Shown: positions 33,774 to 42,052, counted from the stretch's first letter. The stretch is 64,000 nt of DNA from Algoriphagus taiwanensis (GCF_036245645.1 NZ_BTPE01000004.1:186001-250000), one strand, 5' to 3'. The notes: a model not told the origin generated them from the sequence alone. Numbers and translations are program-made.

Positions 33774-33906
33774 TAAATCATTCGATGCAGTGAAATTCAT
33801 GCGTCAGGAGCGCGAGAGAATTTCTAAGGAATTGGTCCAACTGACTAACGAGGAGATTTTAGAGCACTTTAGAAAAAAAAGACTCAAAAGAACTCCGAAA
33901 TCTTAA
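33760..33906 (+). CDS. Small candidate antitoxin, 48 residues
   Basis: A 48-codon frame from ATG 33760, overlapping the last 14 bases of the PIN gene, to TAA 33904-33906. The product is strongly charged and helical (FDAVKFMRQERERISKEL, TNEEILEHFRKKRLKR), as expected of an antitoxin that wraps the toxin, and has no DNA-binding domain I can recognise. Short partners of this design accompany PIN toxins in Bacteroidota. Assignment rests on position, overlap and character of the sequence. Confidence 0.7.
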   Translation: MKTADKSFDAVKFMRQERERISKELVQLTNEEILEHFRKKRLKRTPKS

Positions 33907-33942
33907 TTTCTGAATCACATGATTTTTACATTTTTCTATAGT

Positions 33943-35109
33943 CTACTCCAACTTCTGATAAAAATATAACTCATACTCCGGCAAAAGTTCCGGATGGAGG
34001 ATTTTGATCAGATCCTTGAGAATCAGATCGGGACGGACATAGCCGAGTTCAAAGTATTCCAAGCCTCCCGTCGCCCCTTTTTTTGCGGTGTAAGTGTAGA
34101 TTTGACCACTTTTCCAAGCCTGAAAGTTTTGATAGCGGGGTTCGCTGCTTCCCATGGTTTTTACATCGGGAAAATCAGCCGAACCAATCCAAACTTCAGC
34201 TTCTGCAGCCCGATCGAGAACGAATTCATAGTTTAATTGGAGACTGCCTGACCCACTTTGATCCGCAAAAACATAGTCTCCACCAGCATTTTGGAGGATT
34301 TGTGCCCCCCAACTTTCCGCTCCCGGGGCGTACCAAATGTCTTGATACATCACTCCGCTGAGTACTTTCGGGCGGCTGTCAGAGGGGGGTTGGGTCGCCA
34401 ATTTTTCTGCTTCCTGATAGGCTTCTTTGATCTTTTCAAACTCTGTGACTGCCTCCTCGTATTTGCCCAGCAAAATCCCCGTAAACTTGATCCATTCGGC
34501 TCTTCCCAGAGGATTTTGCTCCACATATTCTCCATTGATCAAAGCCGGAATTCCAGCTTGGGAAAAGAGATCTAAGTACCTCAAATCCTCTCCCAACGTA
34601 GAAATCATGATCCAGTCCGGCTGAAGATCAATAACCATTTCCGGGTTGGCGGAAGGTCCGCCTCCCAGATCGGTGACTTTTCCGGAATCAATAAGGGCTC
34701 GGGTTGTCGGGGATGAGATCAAATCAGTCTGAGGAAAACCAATCAATTTGTCGGTTTCTGACAACATGTCCAAGTGAGGAATGTGTGTAGTCGAGGTCAA
34801 AATCACCTTGGAAACAGGAAGCTGTACGACTGCGTCAAAGCCGGATTTTTCGACTTTCGCTCCTTCCTCGAGGACCAGGTAGCGGTAGGTTTTTTCTGCT
34901 CCGGTATAGCCTTGGGTGACCTGGATTTCCCAGAAATTTCCCCCCCTGAAAAGCTCAAACCCCTGAGCAAATTCCAAAGCAACAGGGGTCGATGCAAGAG
35001 ATGTCTCCGCTTTTTTTTCACAGGAAAAAAGCAGGATCAATCCCAGTAGGATCGGGTGATAATTCCATGAGAAATAGGCCAAAATTGACTTTTTGGAGGG
35101 ATTTTTCAT
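33943..35109 (-). CDS. btuF: ABC importer substrate-binding lipoprotein, BtuF-like
   Basis: 388 residues. Lipobox LLFSCEKK (Cys at about 30) after an unusually long N-terminal lead. The two-lobed helical-backbone fold of class III binding proteins is evident: SKVILTSTTHIPHLDMLSETDKLIGFP, NPEMVIDLQPDWIMIS, then the long connecting helix and AGGDYVF in the second lobe, ending with ELGYVRPDLILKDLIKILHPE. Members bind corrinoids or ferric siderophores. It faces away from the riboswitch-controlled receptor gene; the 108 bases before it contain no second riboswitch. Confidence 0.85.
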   Translation of the reverse strand: MKNPSKKSILAYFSWNYHPILLGLILLFSCEKKAETSLASTPVALEFAQGFELFRGGNFWEIQVTQGYTGAEKTYRYLVLEEGAKVEKSGFDAVVQLPVSKVILTSTTHIPHLDMLSETDKLIGFPQTDLISSPTTRALIDSGKVTDLGGGPSANPEMVIDLQPDWIMISTLGEDLRYLDLFSQAGIPALINGEYVEQNPLGRAEWIKFTGILLGKYEEAVTEFEKIKEAYQEAEKLATQPPSDSRPKVLSGVMYQDIWYAPGAESWGAQILQNAGGDYVFADQSGSGSLQLNYEFVLDRAAEAEVWIGSADFPDVKTMGSSEPRYQNFQAWKSGQIYTYTAKKGATGGLEYFELGYVRPDLILKDLIKILHPELLPEYELYFYQKLE

Positions 35110-35188
35110 CTAGGGAGTAAAACCAAAGTTTCTGCCAAGGTAAAGGTGATTTTGGCACCTTTCCAAAATTTTTAACATTCGGAGGCTT

Positions 35189-35218
35189 TTCTGCCAAATA
35201 AAAATCGCTTTACTTTAG
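35189..35218 (+). promoter_or_regulatory. Candidate promoter of the riboswitch-btuB transcript
   Basis: TACTTTAG (35211-35218) fits the -7 box TAnnTTTG with one mismatch; the -33 region at 35189-35191 is TTC or TTT, not a clean TTG. A start about seven bases on (near 35225) would coincide with the 5' edge of the riboswitch, which is the main support. Confidence 0.4.
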
Positions 35219-35221
35219 GTC

Positions 35222-35443
35222 GATTTTGGTTCCCAAACCATCCCGGTAAAAGGGATTGGAGCTTGGGATTAAAAGGGAATCCGGTGCGAAACCGGAGCTG
35301 TCCCCGCAACTGTAAGTCTGCCCTGTCCCGATAGCCATCGGAATGGGGAAGTGCTTTTGCACCACTTAGCCATTGTCCGAATCCGAAAGGAGCTGGGGCG
35401 AGAAGGCCGGCAAAAGTCAGACGAGCCAGGAGACCTGCCTTGA
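35222..35443 (+). ncRNA. Cobalamin riboswitch (AdoCbl aptamer)
   Basis: Conserved blocks in order: AAAAGGGAAtCCGGTGcgAAaCCGG (35270-35295 region), the B12 box core GCTGTCCCCGCAACTGTAAG (35297-35316), a variable arm, GCCATTGTCC (35370-35379), and the 3' half AGTCAGACGAGCCAGGAGACCTGCC (35415-35439). It precedes the BtuB-like receptor by about 155 bases. Cobalamin binding usually shuts down expression of the uptake genes. The variable arm contains a CCGATAGCCATCGG palindrome (35328-35341) of a dispersed repeat type. Confidence 0.95.
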
Positions 35444-35490
35444 TCAGTTGATTCTGTGCTTTCGGAGGAAAAGCGAAGAAGACTTGTCGA

Positions 35491-35519
35491 TTTCTCAGCC
35501 GACAGCGGTCGGTGAGAAA
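35491..35519 (+). promoter_or_regulatory. Strong hairpin after the aptamer, likely expression platform
   Basis: TTTCTCA-g-CCGAC (35491-35503) pairs with GTCGG-TGAGAAA (35508-35519): 12 pairs with one bulge. It is followed by a pyrimidine-rich tract but not a run of T, so translational or antiterminator control is as likely as termination. Confidence 0.55.
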
Positions 35520-35556
35520 GCTTTCATTTCTTTCTTAATTTCTTTCCAAGCCGATC

Positions 35557-35570
35557 CCGATAGCTATCGG
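35557..35570. repeat. Perfect palindrome CCGATAGCTATCGG
   Basis: 14-base perfect palindrome, 30 bases before the receptor start codon; near-copies at 35328-35341 (one mismatch, inside the riboswitch) and a related core at 28301-28317. Confidence 0.6.
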
Positions 35571-35599
35571 AAGAATTGTCTTAATCTATTCGATCGGAT

Positions 35600-37444
35600 A
35601 TGACCTTGGTGTTTTGGGTATTTTCCCTGTTTGGCTTTACTGCCCCACAGGACACGGTGGCTTTGGCTGAGGTGGAGGTGTATGCGCCTGCCTTGGACCG
35701 ATTTGCTCAAGGGCAAAAAGTGATTTCCTTCGAAAAAAAGGAGTTGGAGGGGTATTCTGCCCGCTCCTTGGGCGATTTGCTTCAGGAAAAATCTCCTGTT
35801 TTTGTCCGTCAATATGGGGCGGGGATGCTGGCTTCTCCTTCCTTCCGCGGGACTTCGGCAGGGCATACGGCAGTTTTTTGGAATGGCTTGCCGATCAATA
35901 GTATTTCTTTGGGACAAAGTGATTTGAGCATTCTGCCTATTCAGGCTATCGATCAGGCGGAAGTTCATTTTGGGAGTTCGGGAGCTCTTTTTGGCAACGA
36001 GGCCATCGGTGGCAGTGTGCATTTGGGTACTCAGAGCCGATTTGGCCAAGGCTTCAGAGGGCAGCTGAGTCAGACGTTTGGAAGTTTTGGCTTGAGTAAT
36101 TCGGCGTTTTCGGCTGGATTTTCAGGGAAAAATTTCAGCACCCAAACCAAGCTTTACCGACAGTTTGCCCGCAATGATTTCCCTTTCCAGGATCTTTCCA
36201 AACCCGGAACTCCAGAAATCCGAGCGGAAAATGCCCAAACCGAGCAAGTGGGATGGGTGCAGGATTTGGCTTGGAATCTTTCGGAGAAAAGTCAGTTCAA
36301 AGCCTCCATTTGGTGGAATCGAGCAGACCGGCAGATTCAGCCTGTGATGGGTTCCGCAACTCGTGACGAGCAGCAGGATCAAAGTTGGCGAGCTGTGGTG
36401 GATTATTTCCGGTTTGGAGCCGGCTCGGTTTGGAACATCAAAGCGGGTTGGGTCACGGATCAGCTCATTTTCAACGGCAGTGAAAACCGAACCCGTCAGT
36501 TTCTTTTGGCTACCGATTGGGATGTGGAGAAAACGCCAAATTGGATTTTCAAGATTGGGGCTCGTAGCACTTTTGCCCGAGGAGAGCTGAGTACTTACTC
36601 GGCCACTGATCAACGGATCGAATTGTACCAAAGTGCTAAATGGACTGCAAATCAGCGCCTGTCGATCTCAGCTAATTTTCGACAATTGGCTTATCAAGAT
36701 CAGTTGGAGCCTTTTCTTCCGGGATTGGGAATGGACTTTTTGATTTGGGGAAAAGGTAAAAACCAACTTTCACTCAAAGCTTCAGCCGGAAGGGGATTCA
36801 AAGTGCCCACGCTCAATGACCGCTTTTGGAATCCGGGAGGAAATCCCGACTTACTTCCTGAAAAAAGCCAAAATGGAGAAGTCGGCTTTCGCTGGAATAG
36901 AAAATCCGATTTCTCTTGGGAACAAAGCCTGACCTATTATCGCATGCAGGTGGACAATTGGATCATTTGGCTTCCTCAAGGGGCAATCTGGAGTCCACAG
37001 AATATCCGAGAAGTCCGCAATCAGGGGCTAGAATATCAGGGAAAAGGAGCCTGGAAAACAGGTCAGTGGAACTGGCAACTGAACGGAAGCTATACCTTTT
37101 CCCGAGCCTTGGATTTGACTTCAGATTCCCAAAATCCCCAGCAACTTCCCTATACGCCCGAACATCAGGCTAATGGAAGTTTGGAAGCTGACAGCAATGG
37201 GCTCACTTTCAATCTTTCCACTTTTTATGTTGGGCAGCGAACCATCGGTACCGGAAATGCCCGGGTTTTGGAAGGCTATCAACTTTGGAATGCCGGCTTT
37301 TCTTTTTCCCGACTCCAATGGAAAAAACTCCAAGTCCCGATCAGCTTTCAGGTGCTGAATCTGTTCGATCGGGATTATCAAGTGCTTTACCTCCGGGCCA
37401 TGCCCGGTCGATCATATCAATTTAATCTAACTCTTTTACTATGA
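35600..37444 (+). CDS. btuB: TonB-dependent outer-membrane receptor, BtuB-like
   Basis: 614 residues, the size of BtuB rather than of SusC-type receptors. Short signal peptide, TonB-box region near VALAEVEVYA, plug domain (LGDLLQEKSPVFVRQYGAGM, SPSFRGTSAGHTAVFWNGLPIN, VHFGSSGALFGNEAIGGSVHL) and a 22-strand barrel ending in NLTLLL. The upstream cobalamin riboswitch makes corrinoid the likely cargo. Its TGA overlaps the ATG of the next gene (ATGA), so receptor and propeller lipoprotein are made together. Confidence 0.9.
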   Translation: MTLVFWVFSLFGFTAPQDTVALAEVEVYAPALDRFAQGQKVISFEKKELEGYSARSLGDLLQEKSPVFVRQYGAGMLASPSFRGTSAGHTAVFWNGLPINSISLGQSDLSILPIQAIDQAEVHFGSSGALFGNEAIGGSVHLGTQSRFGQGFRGQLSQTFGSFGLSNSAFSAGFSGKNFSTQTKLYRQFARNDFPFQDLSKPGTPEIRAENAQTEQVGWVQDLAWNLSEKSQFKASIWWNRADRQIQPVMGSATRDEQQDQSWRAVVDYFRFGAGSVWNIKAGWVTDQLIFNGSENRTRQFLLATDWDVEKTPNWIFKIGARSTFARGELSTYSATDQRIELYQSAKWTANQRLSISANFRQLAYQDQLEPFLPGLGMDFLIWGKGKNQLSLKASAGRGFKVPTLNDRFWNPGGNPDLLPEKSQNGEVGFRWNRKSDFSWEQSLTYYRMQVDNWIIWLPQGAIWSPQNIREVRNQGLEYQGKGAWKTGQWNWQLNGSYTFSRALDLTSDSQNPQQLPYTPEHQANGSLEADSNGLTFNLSTFYVGQRTIGTGNARVLEGYQLWNAGFSFSRLQWKKLQVPISFQVLNLFDRDYQVLYLRAMPGRSYQFNLTLLL

Positions 37445-38493
37445 AGTATTTATTCAAAAACCAACTATGGGCTTTGGCCCTGATTACCCTGCTTTTTTCT
37501 TGTGAAAATGATACCGAGGAGCGTCCTCTTGGGAAATACGATACCGGAATTCTCCTGATGAACGAAGGAGCTTTCGGCGCAAATGACGGCGAGGTCTTTC
37601 ACTTTGATCCGGTGTCTGGGACATTGACTCAGAATGTCTTTGAATTGGAAAACAATCGTCCCTTTGCCAGCTTGTTGGAGGACTTGGTTTTGGAAGAAGA
37701 CCGCTTGTATTTGGTTGCTAATACTGGAAAAGTCGAAATTGTAAATCCGGGTGATTTCAAGTCCCGAGGAGCTGTTGTTGCCGATCTGGATCAGCCAAGG
37801 TCCTTGGTGACAGCAAGAGGAAAGGTTTTTATCTCAGACTATGGACCCTATGATGCCAGTTTCAATACTCCGGATTCTTATGTAGCCGTGGTTTCAGGCT
37901 TGGATGGAGGCGCTGTGAAAAAGAAAATCGAAGTTTCGAGCAAGCCAGAGGATTTGTTTGCCTTTGGGAAATATGTTTTTGTGGCCGGGAGAGAAGAAAG
38001 CAAAATCGAGATCATCGATGCCGAGCTCGAAACTGTTGTGAAGACTTTGGAGGTTTCTGGTAATCCTGTTCAGTTTTTTGAGCAGCGAGGCGATTTGTGG
38101 GTATATGCTTACGATGCTGAAAATGTGTATTTCCAATCTTTTCACTTGGATAACTTAACCAAGAAAAATTTCCTTCAACTCGACATAGTCAATGCGACGA
38201 GTAGAGTAGCATTCGGGGAAGATGACCGAATTTACATTTTGACCAGTTCGGGATGGCCTGATTACAACGATGGAATTGCGGTGACTTCAATTTTTGATAC
38301 GACTTTGATTCCAAGTTGGAAAACGGGGACTGGATTTTATGGAATAGGCTATGACCAAGACCGACAGGAACTTTATGTATCCAACTCCAAGGGTTTCCAG
38401 GGAAATGGCGAAGTGACTGTTTATTCCAAAGACGGTTCGGAGGTCAAAACCATGGAAGTGGGACGTGGACCATCGGGTATTCTGGTGAGGTAA
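37441..38493 (+). CDS. btuG: BtuG-like surface beta-propeller lipoprotein (YncE/DUF5074-like)
   Basis: 350 residues, lipobox LLFSCEND (Cys at about 21). The rest is a seven-bladed propeller of YncE/DUF5074 type, seen in recurring units such as VFISDYGPYDASF, VFVAGREESKIEIIDAE, and LYVSNSKGFQGNGEVTVYS. In Bacteroides thetaiotaomicron, BtuG is a surface propeller lipoprotein that binds cobalamin with very high affinity and caps BtuB. Here the gene overlaps the btuB-like stop by four bases under the same riboswitch, which strongly favours the same role; direct sequence identity to BtuG cannot be measured here. Confidence 0.8.
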   Translation: MKYLFKNQLWALALITLLFSCENDTEERPLGKYDTGILLMNEGAFGANDGEVFHFDPVSGTLTQNVFELENNRPFASLLEDLVLEEDRLYLVANTGKVEIVNPGDFKSRGAVVADLDQPRSLVTARGKVFISDYGPYDASFNTPDSYVAVVSGLDGGAVKKKIEVSSKPEDLFAFGKYVFVAGREESKIEIIDAELETVVKTLEVSGNPVQFFEQRGDLWVYAYDAENVYFQSFHLDNLTKKNFLQLDIVNATSRVAFGEDDRIYILTSSGWPDYNDGIAVTSIFDTTLIPSWKTGTGFYGIGYDQDRQELYVSNSKGFQGNGEVTVYSKDGSEVKTMEVGRGPSGILVR

Positions 38494-38575
38494 GAAAGTT
38501 AGGGAGTGGGGGAGTTTGGAGGTCTGGTAGTAGGGAAGTTTGGGAGATTGGATGTTTGGGAGTAGGTAGTCTCAG
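38494..38575 (+). repeat. G-rich degenerate tandem repeat
   Basis: Purine-rich stretch made of repeats of GGGAGTTTGG-like units (gggagtttgg, ggaagtttggga, gatgtttgggag), right after the propeller gene. Only T, G and A dominate; no coding or hairpin potential. The following 125 bases to the terminator are unremarkable. Confidence 0.5.
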
Positions 38576-38700
38576 AAATCAGTCTCAATAGATAATGATC
38601 TCTGCAGTGATCCACGACTTTTTCTGCGAAAATTCTACATAAAGAGGATTTAAATCAAATGAATTTTTAGGGTTAAAAACCTGAGGAAATTATCAACCAA

Positions 38701-38734
38701 AAAGAGCTGCCTCGGTCGAAGCAGCTCTTTTTTT
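38701..38734. terminator. Bidirectional terminator
   Basis: AAAGAGCTGC (38701-38710) pairs with GCAGCTCTTT (38721-38730), followed by more T on the plus strand and preceded by A on the same strand, so it can serve both the btuBG transcript and the convergent HI0074-like gene. Confidence 0.85.
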
Positions 38735-39149
38735 ATTCATTCAGTTTTTTTTCCATGGTATCTTCAAATTTTTCGAAGAGATGGATATACTGATTTTTGA
38801 TTCTTTCTAGAAAGTCCTTTTGGCTGTCCAGCGCGTAAACTGGGTTGTATTTGATCCGGTCGATGACCATGTCCAGCCAAGCTTTGCCATCGTCGATAAG
38901 TTCGGCATGAAAGGCCTCTGCTGTAGCATCTCTCGAACCTGAAAACGGCCCTTTTCCCATTTTGTGGAAAAACTTGGAGATTACCTTCAAGGCCAACTCA
39001 TGAGCCACTTCAAATTCAATAATCAACTCTCTGGACTGAGATTCATTCAATTCGATTTTCTTGGCCCGGTCAACATGAATTTTCAGGTCTTCAAGAGCCA
39101 TGGAAAACTGTTCAAGGCACTGTTCGCAGGATTGGGGTAGGGTTTTCAT
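38733..39149 (-). CDS. HI0074-family nucleotidyltransferase-associated (HEPN-like) protein, orphan
   Basis: 138 residues, all helical. Matches the HI0074/nucleotidyltransferase substrate-binding family: an N-terminal helix, IIEFEVAHELALKVISKFF, SRDATAEAFHAELIDDGKAWLDMVIDRIKYNP, then ERIKNQYIHLFEKF. Partners normally sit beside a MNT nucleotidyltransferase, and many keep an R-x4-6-H nuclease motif; here the position reads DRIKYNPVYALD with no histidine, and no MNT gene lies on either side. It is therefore an orphan, possibly inactive, remnant of such a pair. Confidence 0.8.
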   Translation of the reverse strand: MKTLPQSCEQCLEQFSMALEDLKIHVDRAKKIELNESQSRELIIEFEVAHELALKVISKFFHKMGKGPFSGSRDATAEAFHAELIDDGKAWLDMVIDRIKYNPVYALDSQKDFLERIKNQYIHLFEKFEDTMEKKLNE

Positions 39150-39225
39150 TTGGGTTTAGTTGAAAGTTTAATTTATGGAAAAATCAATCCAAAAGCGAGT
39201 TTGGATTTCGATTAGTCCCATAGAA

Positions 39226-40674
39226 TTATCGGACATTATAACTCTGCATAAACGGCTGACCATTCGGCGCCACTCCTTCCAGTTTGAGTCTTCCGCTGAA
39301 TTTCTCAAGGTATTCTCCCAAAGTCTTGGGGTCTTTGGCAGGCATTTCATTGACATGGGTGATAACAAATCCATCCCGGAATCCCAAATCCCTAAGATAT
39401 CCTCGAGTCAGGGAGCTGATTTTTACTCCATAAGGAATTTTGAGTCGGTCTTTTTCTATGGTATTGACTGCCTCCAATCGTGCGCCTATCAAGGCAGAAG
39501 AATAATATTCCCTCTTAATGATTCCAGTGCCTCCTTCCAGATTTTGTAGGGTAAGGGTTGCTGATTTGGATGCTCCGTCTCGCGTAAATTCAAGATTGAG
39601 CTGATCTCCGGGATAGTAGTAGGACAGGGCTTCTTCGAAGCTCCCTTTGCCCATAATCTTCCAATCTCCAATTCGGGTGATCACATCATTTTTCTGTAAG
39701 CCGGCCATTTCTGCGGCTCCATTTCTGAGCGTATGGGTGACGATTACCCCATCCAAGCTTTTCAACTTCATTTCCTCAGCGAGTTCAGGAGTGATTTCCA
39801 CTACATCTACGCCCGGAATGGCCTTTTGTACTTCACCATACTTGATCAGGTCATTGGCAACCTTGATGGCCACATCTACAGGCACGGCAAATCCATAGCC
39901 GGTGTAAGACCCGGTGCGGGAAAGGATGGCGGTGTTGATCCCCACCAATTCCCCATTGACATTGACCAAGGCGCCTCCGGAGTTTCCGGGATTGATTGGA
40001 GCATCGGTTTGGATAAAGCTCTCCAAAGGAAAATCCCCACCCAGGATATTGATCTGTCTTTCTTTTGCAGATACGATTCCTGCTGTGACTGTAGAGGTAA
40101 GATTGAAAGGGTTTCCTACTGCCAAGACCCATTCCCCGATTTGCAAGCTTCGGCTGGACCCACGCTTGATTTCCGGAAGGTTTTCGGCTTCTATTTTCAG
40201 GACGGCGATATCCGTGTTTTTATCCGTTCCCACCAGTTTGGCTTTGTAGGTTCTTTTTTGGTGAACCACCTCGATAGTCTCCGCCCGGTCAATCACGTGG
40301 TTGTTGGTGATGATGTAGCCGTCTTTGGAAATGATCACCCCCGAACCGGTACTGACCTGCTGGGTAGGCCCTGTTCCAAAGAAGTAGTCAAACATGCTGT
40401 ATCGCCGGTAGTCTGTCCCGCTGAAGTTTTTGATAAAAACAACCGATTCAGTACTGTTTTGCGAAGCTTCAATGAAGGAAATCGGCGGGTCAGTTCTAAG
40501 GGAGGACGAGACCGTTTGACTTGCCGTTTGGGTAGGTATTTCGTAGGATTGAGTAAAAGAGGGGCTTAAATCCTGCTTTTCCGGAGTCTGAATTGCGATC
40601 CATAGTGCCGCCCCGGCTATGCCTGAGACGAAAGGAATGGCAAATGATTTCATTGCGTTGTTCATGGTATTCAT
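39226..40674 (-). CDS. Do/HtrA-family periplasmic serine protease
   Basis: 482 residues with an N-terminal membrane anchor/signal (about 9-26). Trypsin-like catalytic triad: His in ITNNHVID (about 127), Asp in NTDIAVLKIE (about 153), Ser in NPGNSGGALVN (about 230). A first PDZ domain follows (GVIVTHTLRNGAAEMAGLQKNDVI) and a second, diverged one at about 400-470. It degrades or refolds misfolded envelope proteins. A close relative with the same plan is at 55900-57414. Divergent from dxr. Confidence 0.94.
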   Translation of the reverse strand: MNTMNNAMKSFAIPFVSGIAGAALWIAIQTPEKQDLSPSFTQSYEIPTQTASQTVSSSLRTDPPISFIEASQNSTESVVFIKNFSGTDYRRYSMFDYFFGTGPTQQVSTGSGVIISKDGYIITNNHVIDRAETIEVVHQKRTYKAKLVGTDKNTDIAVLKIEAENLPEIKRGSSRSLQIGEWVLAVGNPFNLTSTVTAGIVSAKERQINILGGDFPLESFIQTDAPINPGNSGGALVNVNGELVGINTAILSRTGSYTGYGFAVPVDVAIKVANDLIKYGEVQKAIPGVDVVEITPELAEEMKLKSLDGVIVTHTLRNGAAEMAGLQKNDVITRIGDWKIMGKGSFEEALSYYYPGDQLNLEFTRDGASKSATLTLQNLEGGTGIIKREYYSSALIGARLEAVNTIEKDRLKIPYGVKISSLTRGYLRDLGFRDGFVITHVNEMPAKDPKTLGEYLEKFSGRLKLEGVAPNGQPFMQSYNVR

Positions 40675-40814
40675 TTACTTATTCACAGAAAATTGGTTGG
40701 GTGATGGACTTCCCATTCACATTTTTTAAGACCTAAATCTGCCCAGGGAGGATCAAAAATTGTCCCAATCGGCAAATTGTGACGAAGTGTACAAGGAAAA
40801 CTCCCCGCATTTGG

Positions 40815-40862
40815 TAATTTTGTCAGTCTTGGATCGAACCTTCCGGCATTCGGAAGGTTTTT
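40815..40862 (+). promoter_or_regulatory. dxr leader: -7 box and terminator-like hairpin
   Basis: TAATTTTG at 40815-40822 is a perfect Bacteroidota -7 box, though no TTG stands 19-21 bases before it. Downstream, AACCTTCCG (40837-40845) pairs perfectly with CGGAAGGTT (40851-40859), followed by TTT-G-TTT, 24 bases before the dxr start. The preceding gene is divergent, so this hairpin cannot be its terminator; attenuation of dxr or the end of a very short RNA are the options. Confidence 0.45.
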
Positions 40863-40885
40863 GTTTGATCCCAAAGTCTCTCTGA

Positions 40886-42052
40886 ATGACCCAACCCAAA
40901 AGAATAGCCATACTTGGCAGTACAGGAAGTATAGGTACCCAAACCTTGGATGTGATCAGACAGCATCCTGAAGATTTTGAAGTTGAAGTCCTTACTGCAC
41001 AAAATAACTGTGATCTGTTGATTTCTCAGGCTTTGGAGTTTAAGCCCAATGCCGTTGTGATCGGTAATGAGGCCAACTACCAGAAGGTAAAAGAAGCGCT
41101 CATCCCGCAAGATATTAAGGTTTTTGCCGGTCAAAAGGCGATTGCTCAAGTTGTGGAGATGGATACTATCGATGTGGTATTAACTGCTTTGGTGGGTTAT
41201 TCGGGCTTGATTCCTACGGTACATGCGATCAAAGCAGGTAAGCAGATTGCCTTGGCAAATAAGGAAACGCTGGTCGTGGCAGGTGAAATTATCACTGCTT
41301 TAGCCAAAGAAAACGGGGTCAATATCTATCCCGTGGATTCGGAGCATTCCGCCATATTCCAGTGTTTGGTTGGGGAATTTCACAATCCCATTGAGAAAAT
41401 CATTCTCACTGCATCCGGAGGCCCTTTCCGTGGAAAAGACCGCGATTATTTGCAGACAGTCACCCGTGAGCAAGCACTCAAGCATCCCAATTGGGATATG
41501 GGAGCCAAAATCACGATTGATTCCGCTTCTTTGATGAATAAAGGCCTGGAAGTAATCGAGGCTAAATGGCTTTTCGGCCTGAAAACTGAGCAAATCGAAG
41601 TGGTAGTGCATCCTCAGAGTATCATTCATTCCTTGGTGCAGTTTGAAGATGGATCGATCAAAGCACAACTCGGGCCACCGGATATGCGTATCCCCATTCA
41701 GTTTGCCTTGAGCTACCCTCATCGTCTGAAGAGTGACTTTGAGCGATTTGACTTCACCAAATATCCCCAATTGACCTTCGAGCAGCCGGATATGAAAACA
41801 TTCCGGAACCTTCAGCTGGCCTTTGATGCTTTAGCAAAAGGAGGAAATGCCCCTTGTGTGCTCAATGCAGCCAATGAGATTGCCGTGGCAGCGTTTCTAA
41901 ATCGTGAGGTGGGATTTTTGGAAATGTCTGATCTCATCGAGGAAACTTTAGCGAAAGCTTCATTTGTAGCTCACCCGTCCTTGGAGGATTATGTGGCAAG
42001 TGATGCAGAGGCAAGAACTATTACTGAAAATCTAATTAAGTCAAAAGTATAA
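40886..42052 (+). CDS. dxr: 1-Deoxy-D-xylulose 5-phosphate reductoisomerase
   Basis: 388 residues, complete. DXR converts DXP to MEP with NADPH, the committed step of the non-mevalonate isoprenoid pathway. NADPH fold ILGSTGSIGTQTLDVI at residues 8-23; metal and substrate residues in PVDSEHSAIFQ (about 149-159), TASGGPFRG, and SASLMNKGLEVIEA. Its stop is immediately followed by the rseP start, and dxr-rseP is a widely conserved pair. Confidence 0.97.
   Translation: MTQPKRIAILGSTGSIGTQTLDVIRQHPEDFEVEVLTAQNNCDLLISQALEFKPNAVVIGNEANYQKVKEALIPQDIKVFAGQKAIAQVVEMDTIDVVLTALVGYSGLIPTVHAIKAGKQIALANKETLVVAGEIITALAKENGVNIYPVDSEHSAIFQCLVGEFHNPIEKIILTASGGPFRGKDRDYLQTVTREQALKHPNWDMGAKITIDSASLMNKGLEVIEAKWLFGLKTEQIEVVVHPQSIIHSLVQFEDGSIKAQLGPPDMRIPIQFALSYPHRLKSDFERFDFTKYPQLTFEQPDMKTFRNLQLAFDALAKGGNAPCVLNAANEIAVAAFLNREVGFLEMSDLIEETLAKASFVAHPSLEDYVASDAEARTITENLIKSKV

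Noticed and set aside
39733..40569. 278-codon plus-strand frame
   Set aside because: Antisense shadow of the HtrA protease at 39226-40674.
40683..40874. 63-codon minus-strand frame upstream of degP
   Set aside because: It covers the dxr leader hairpin and reads as low-similarity repeat sequence; no support as a gene.
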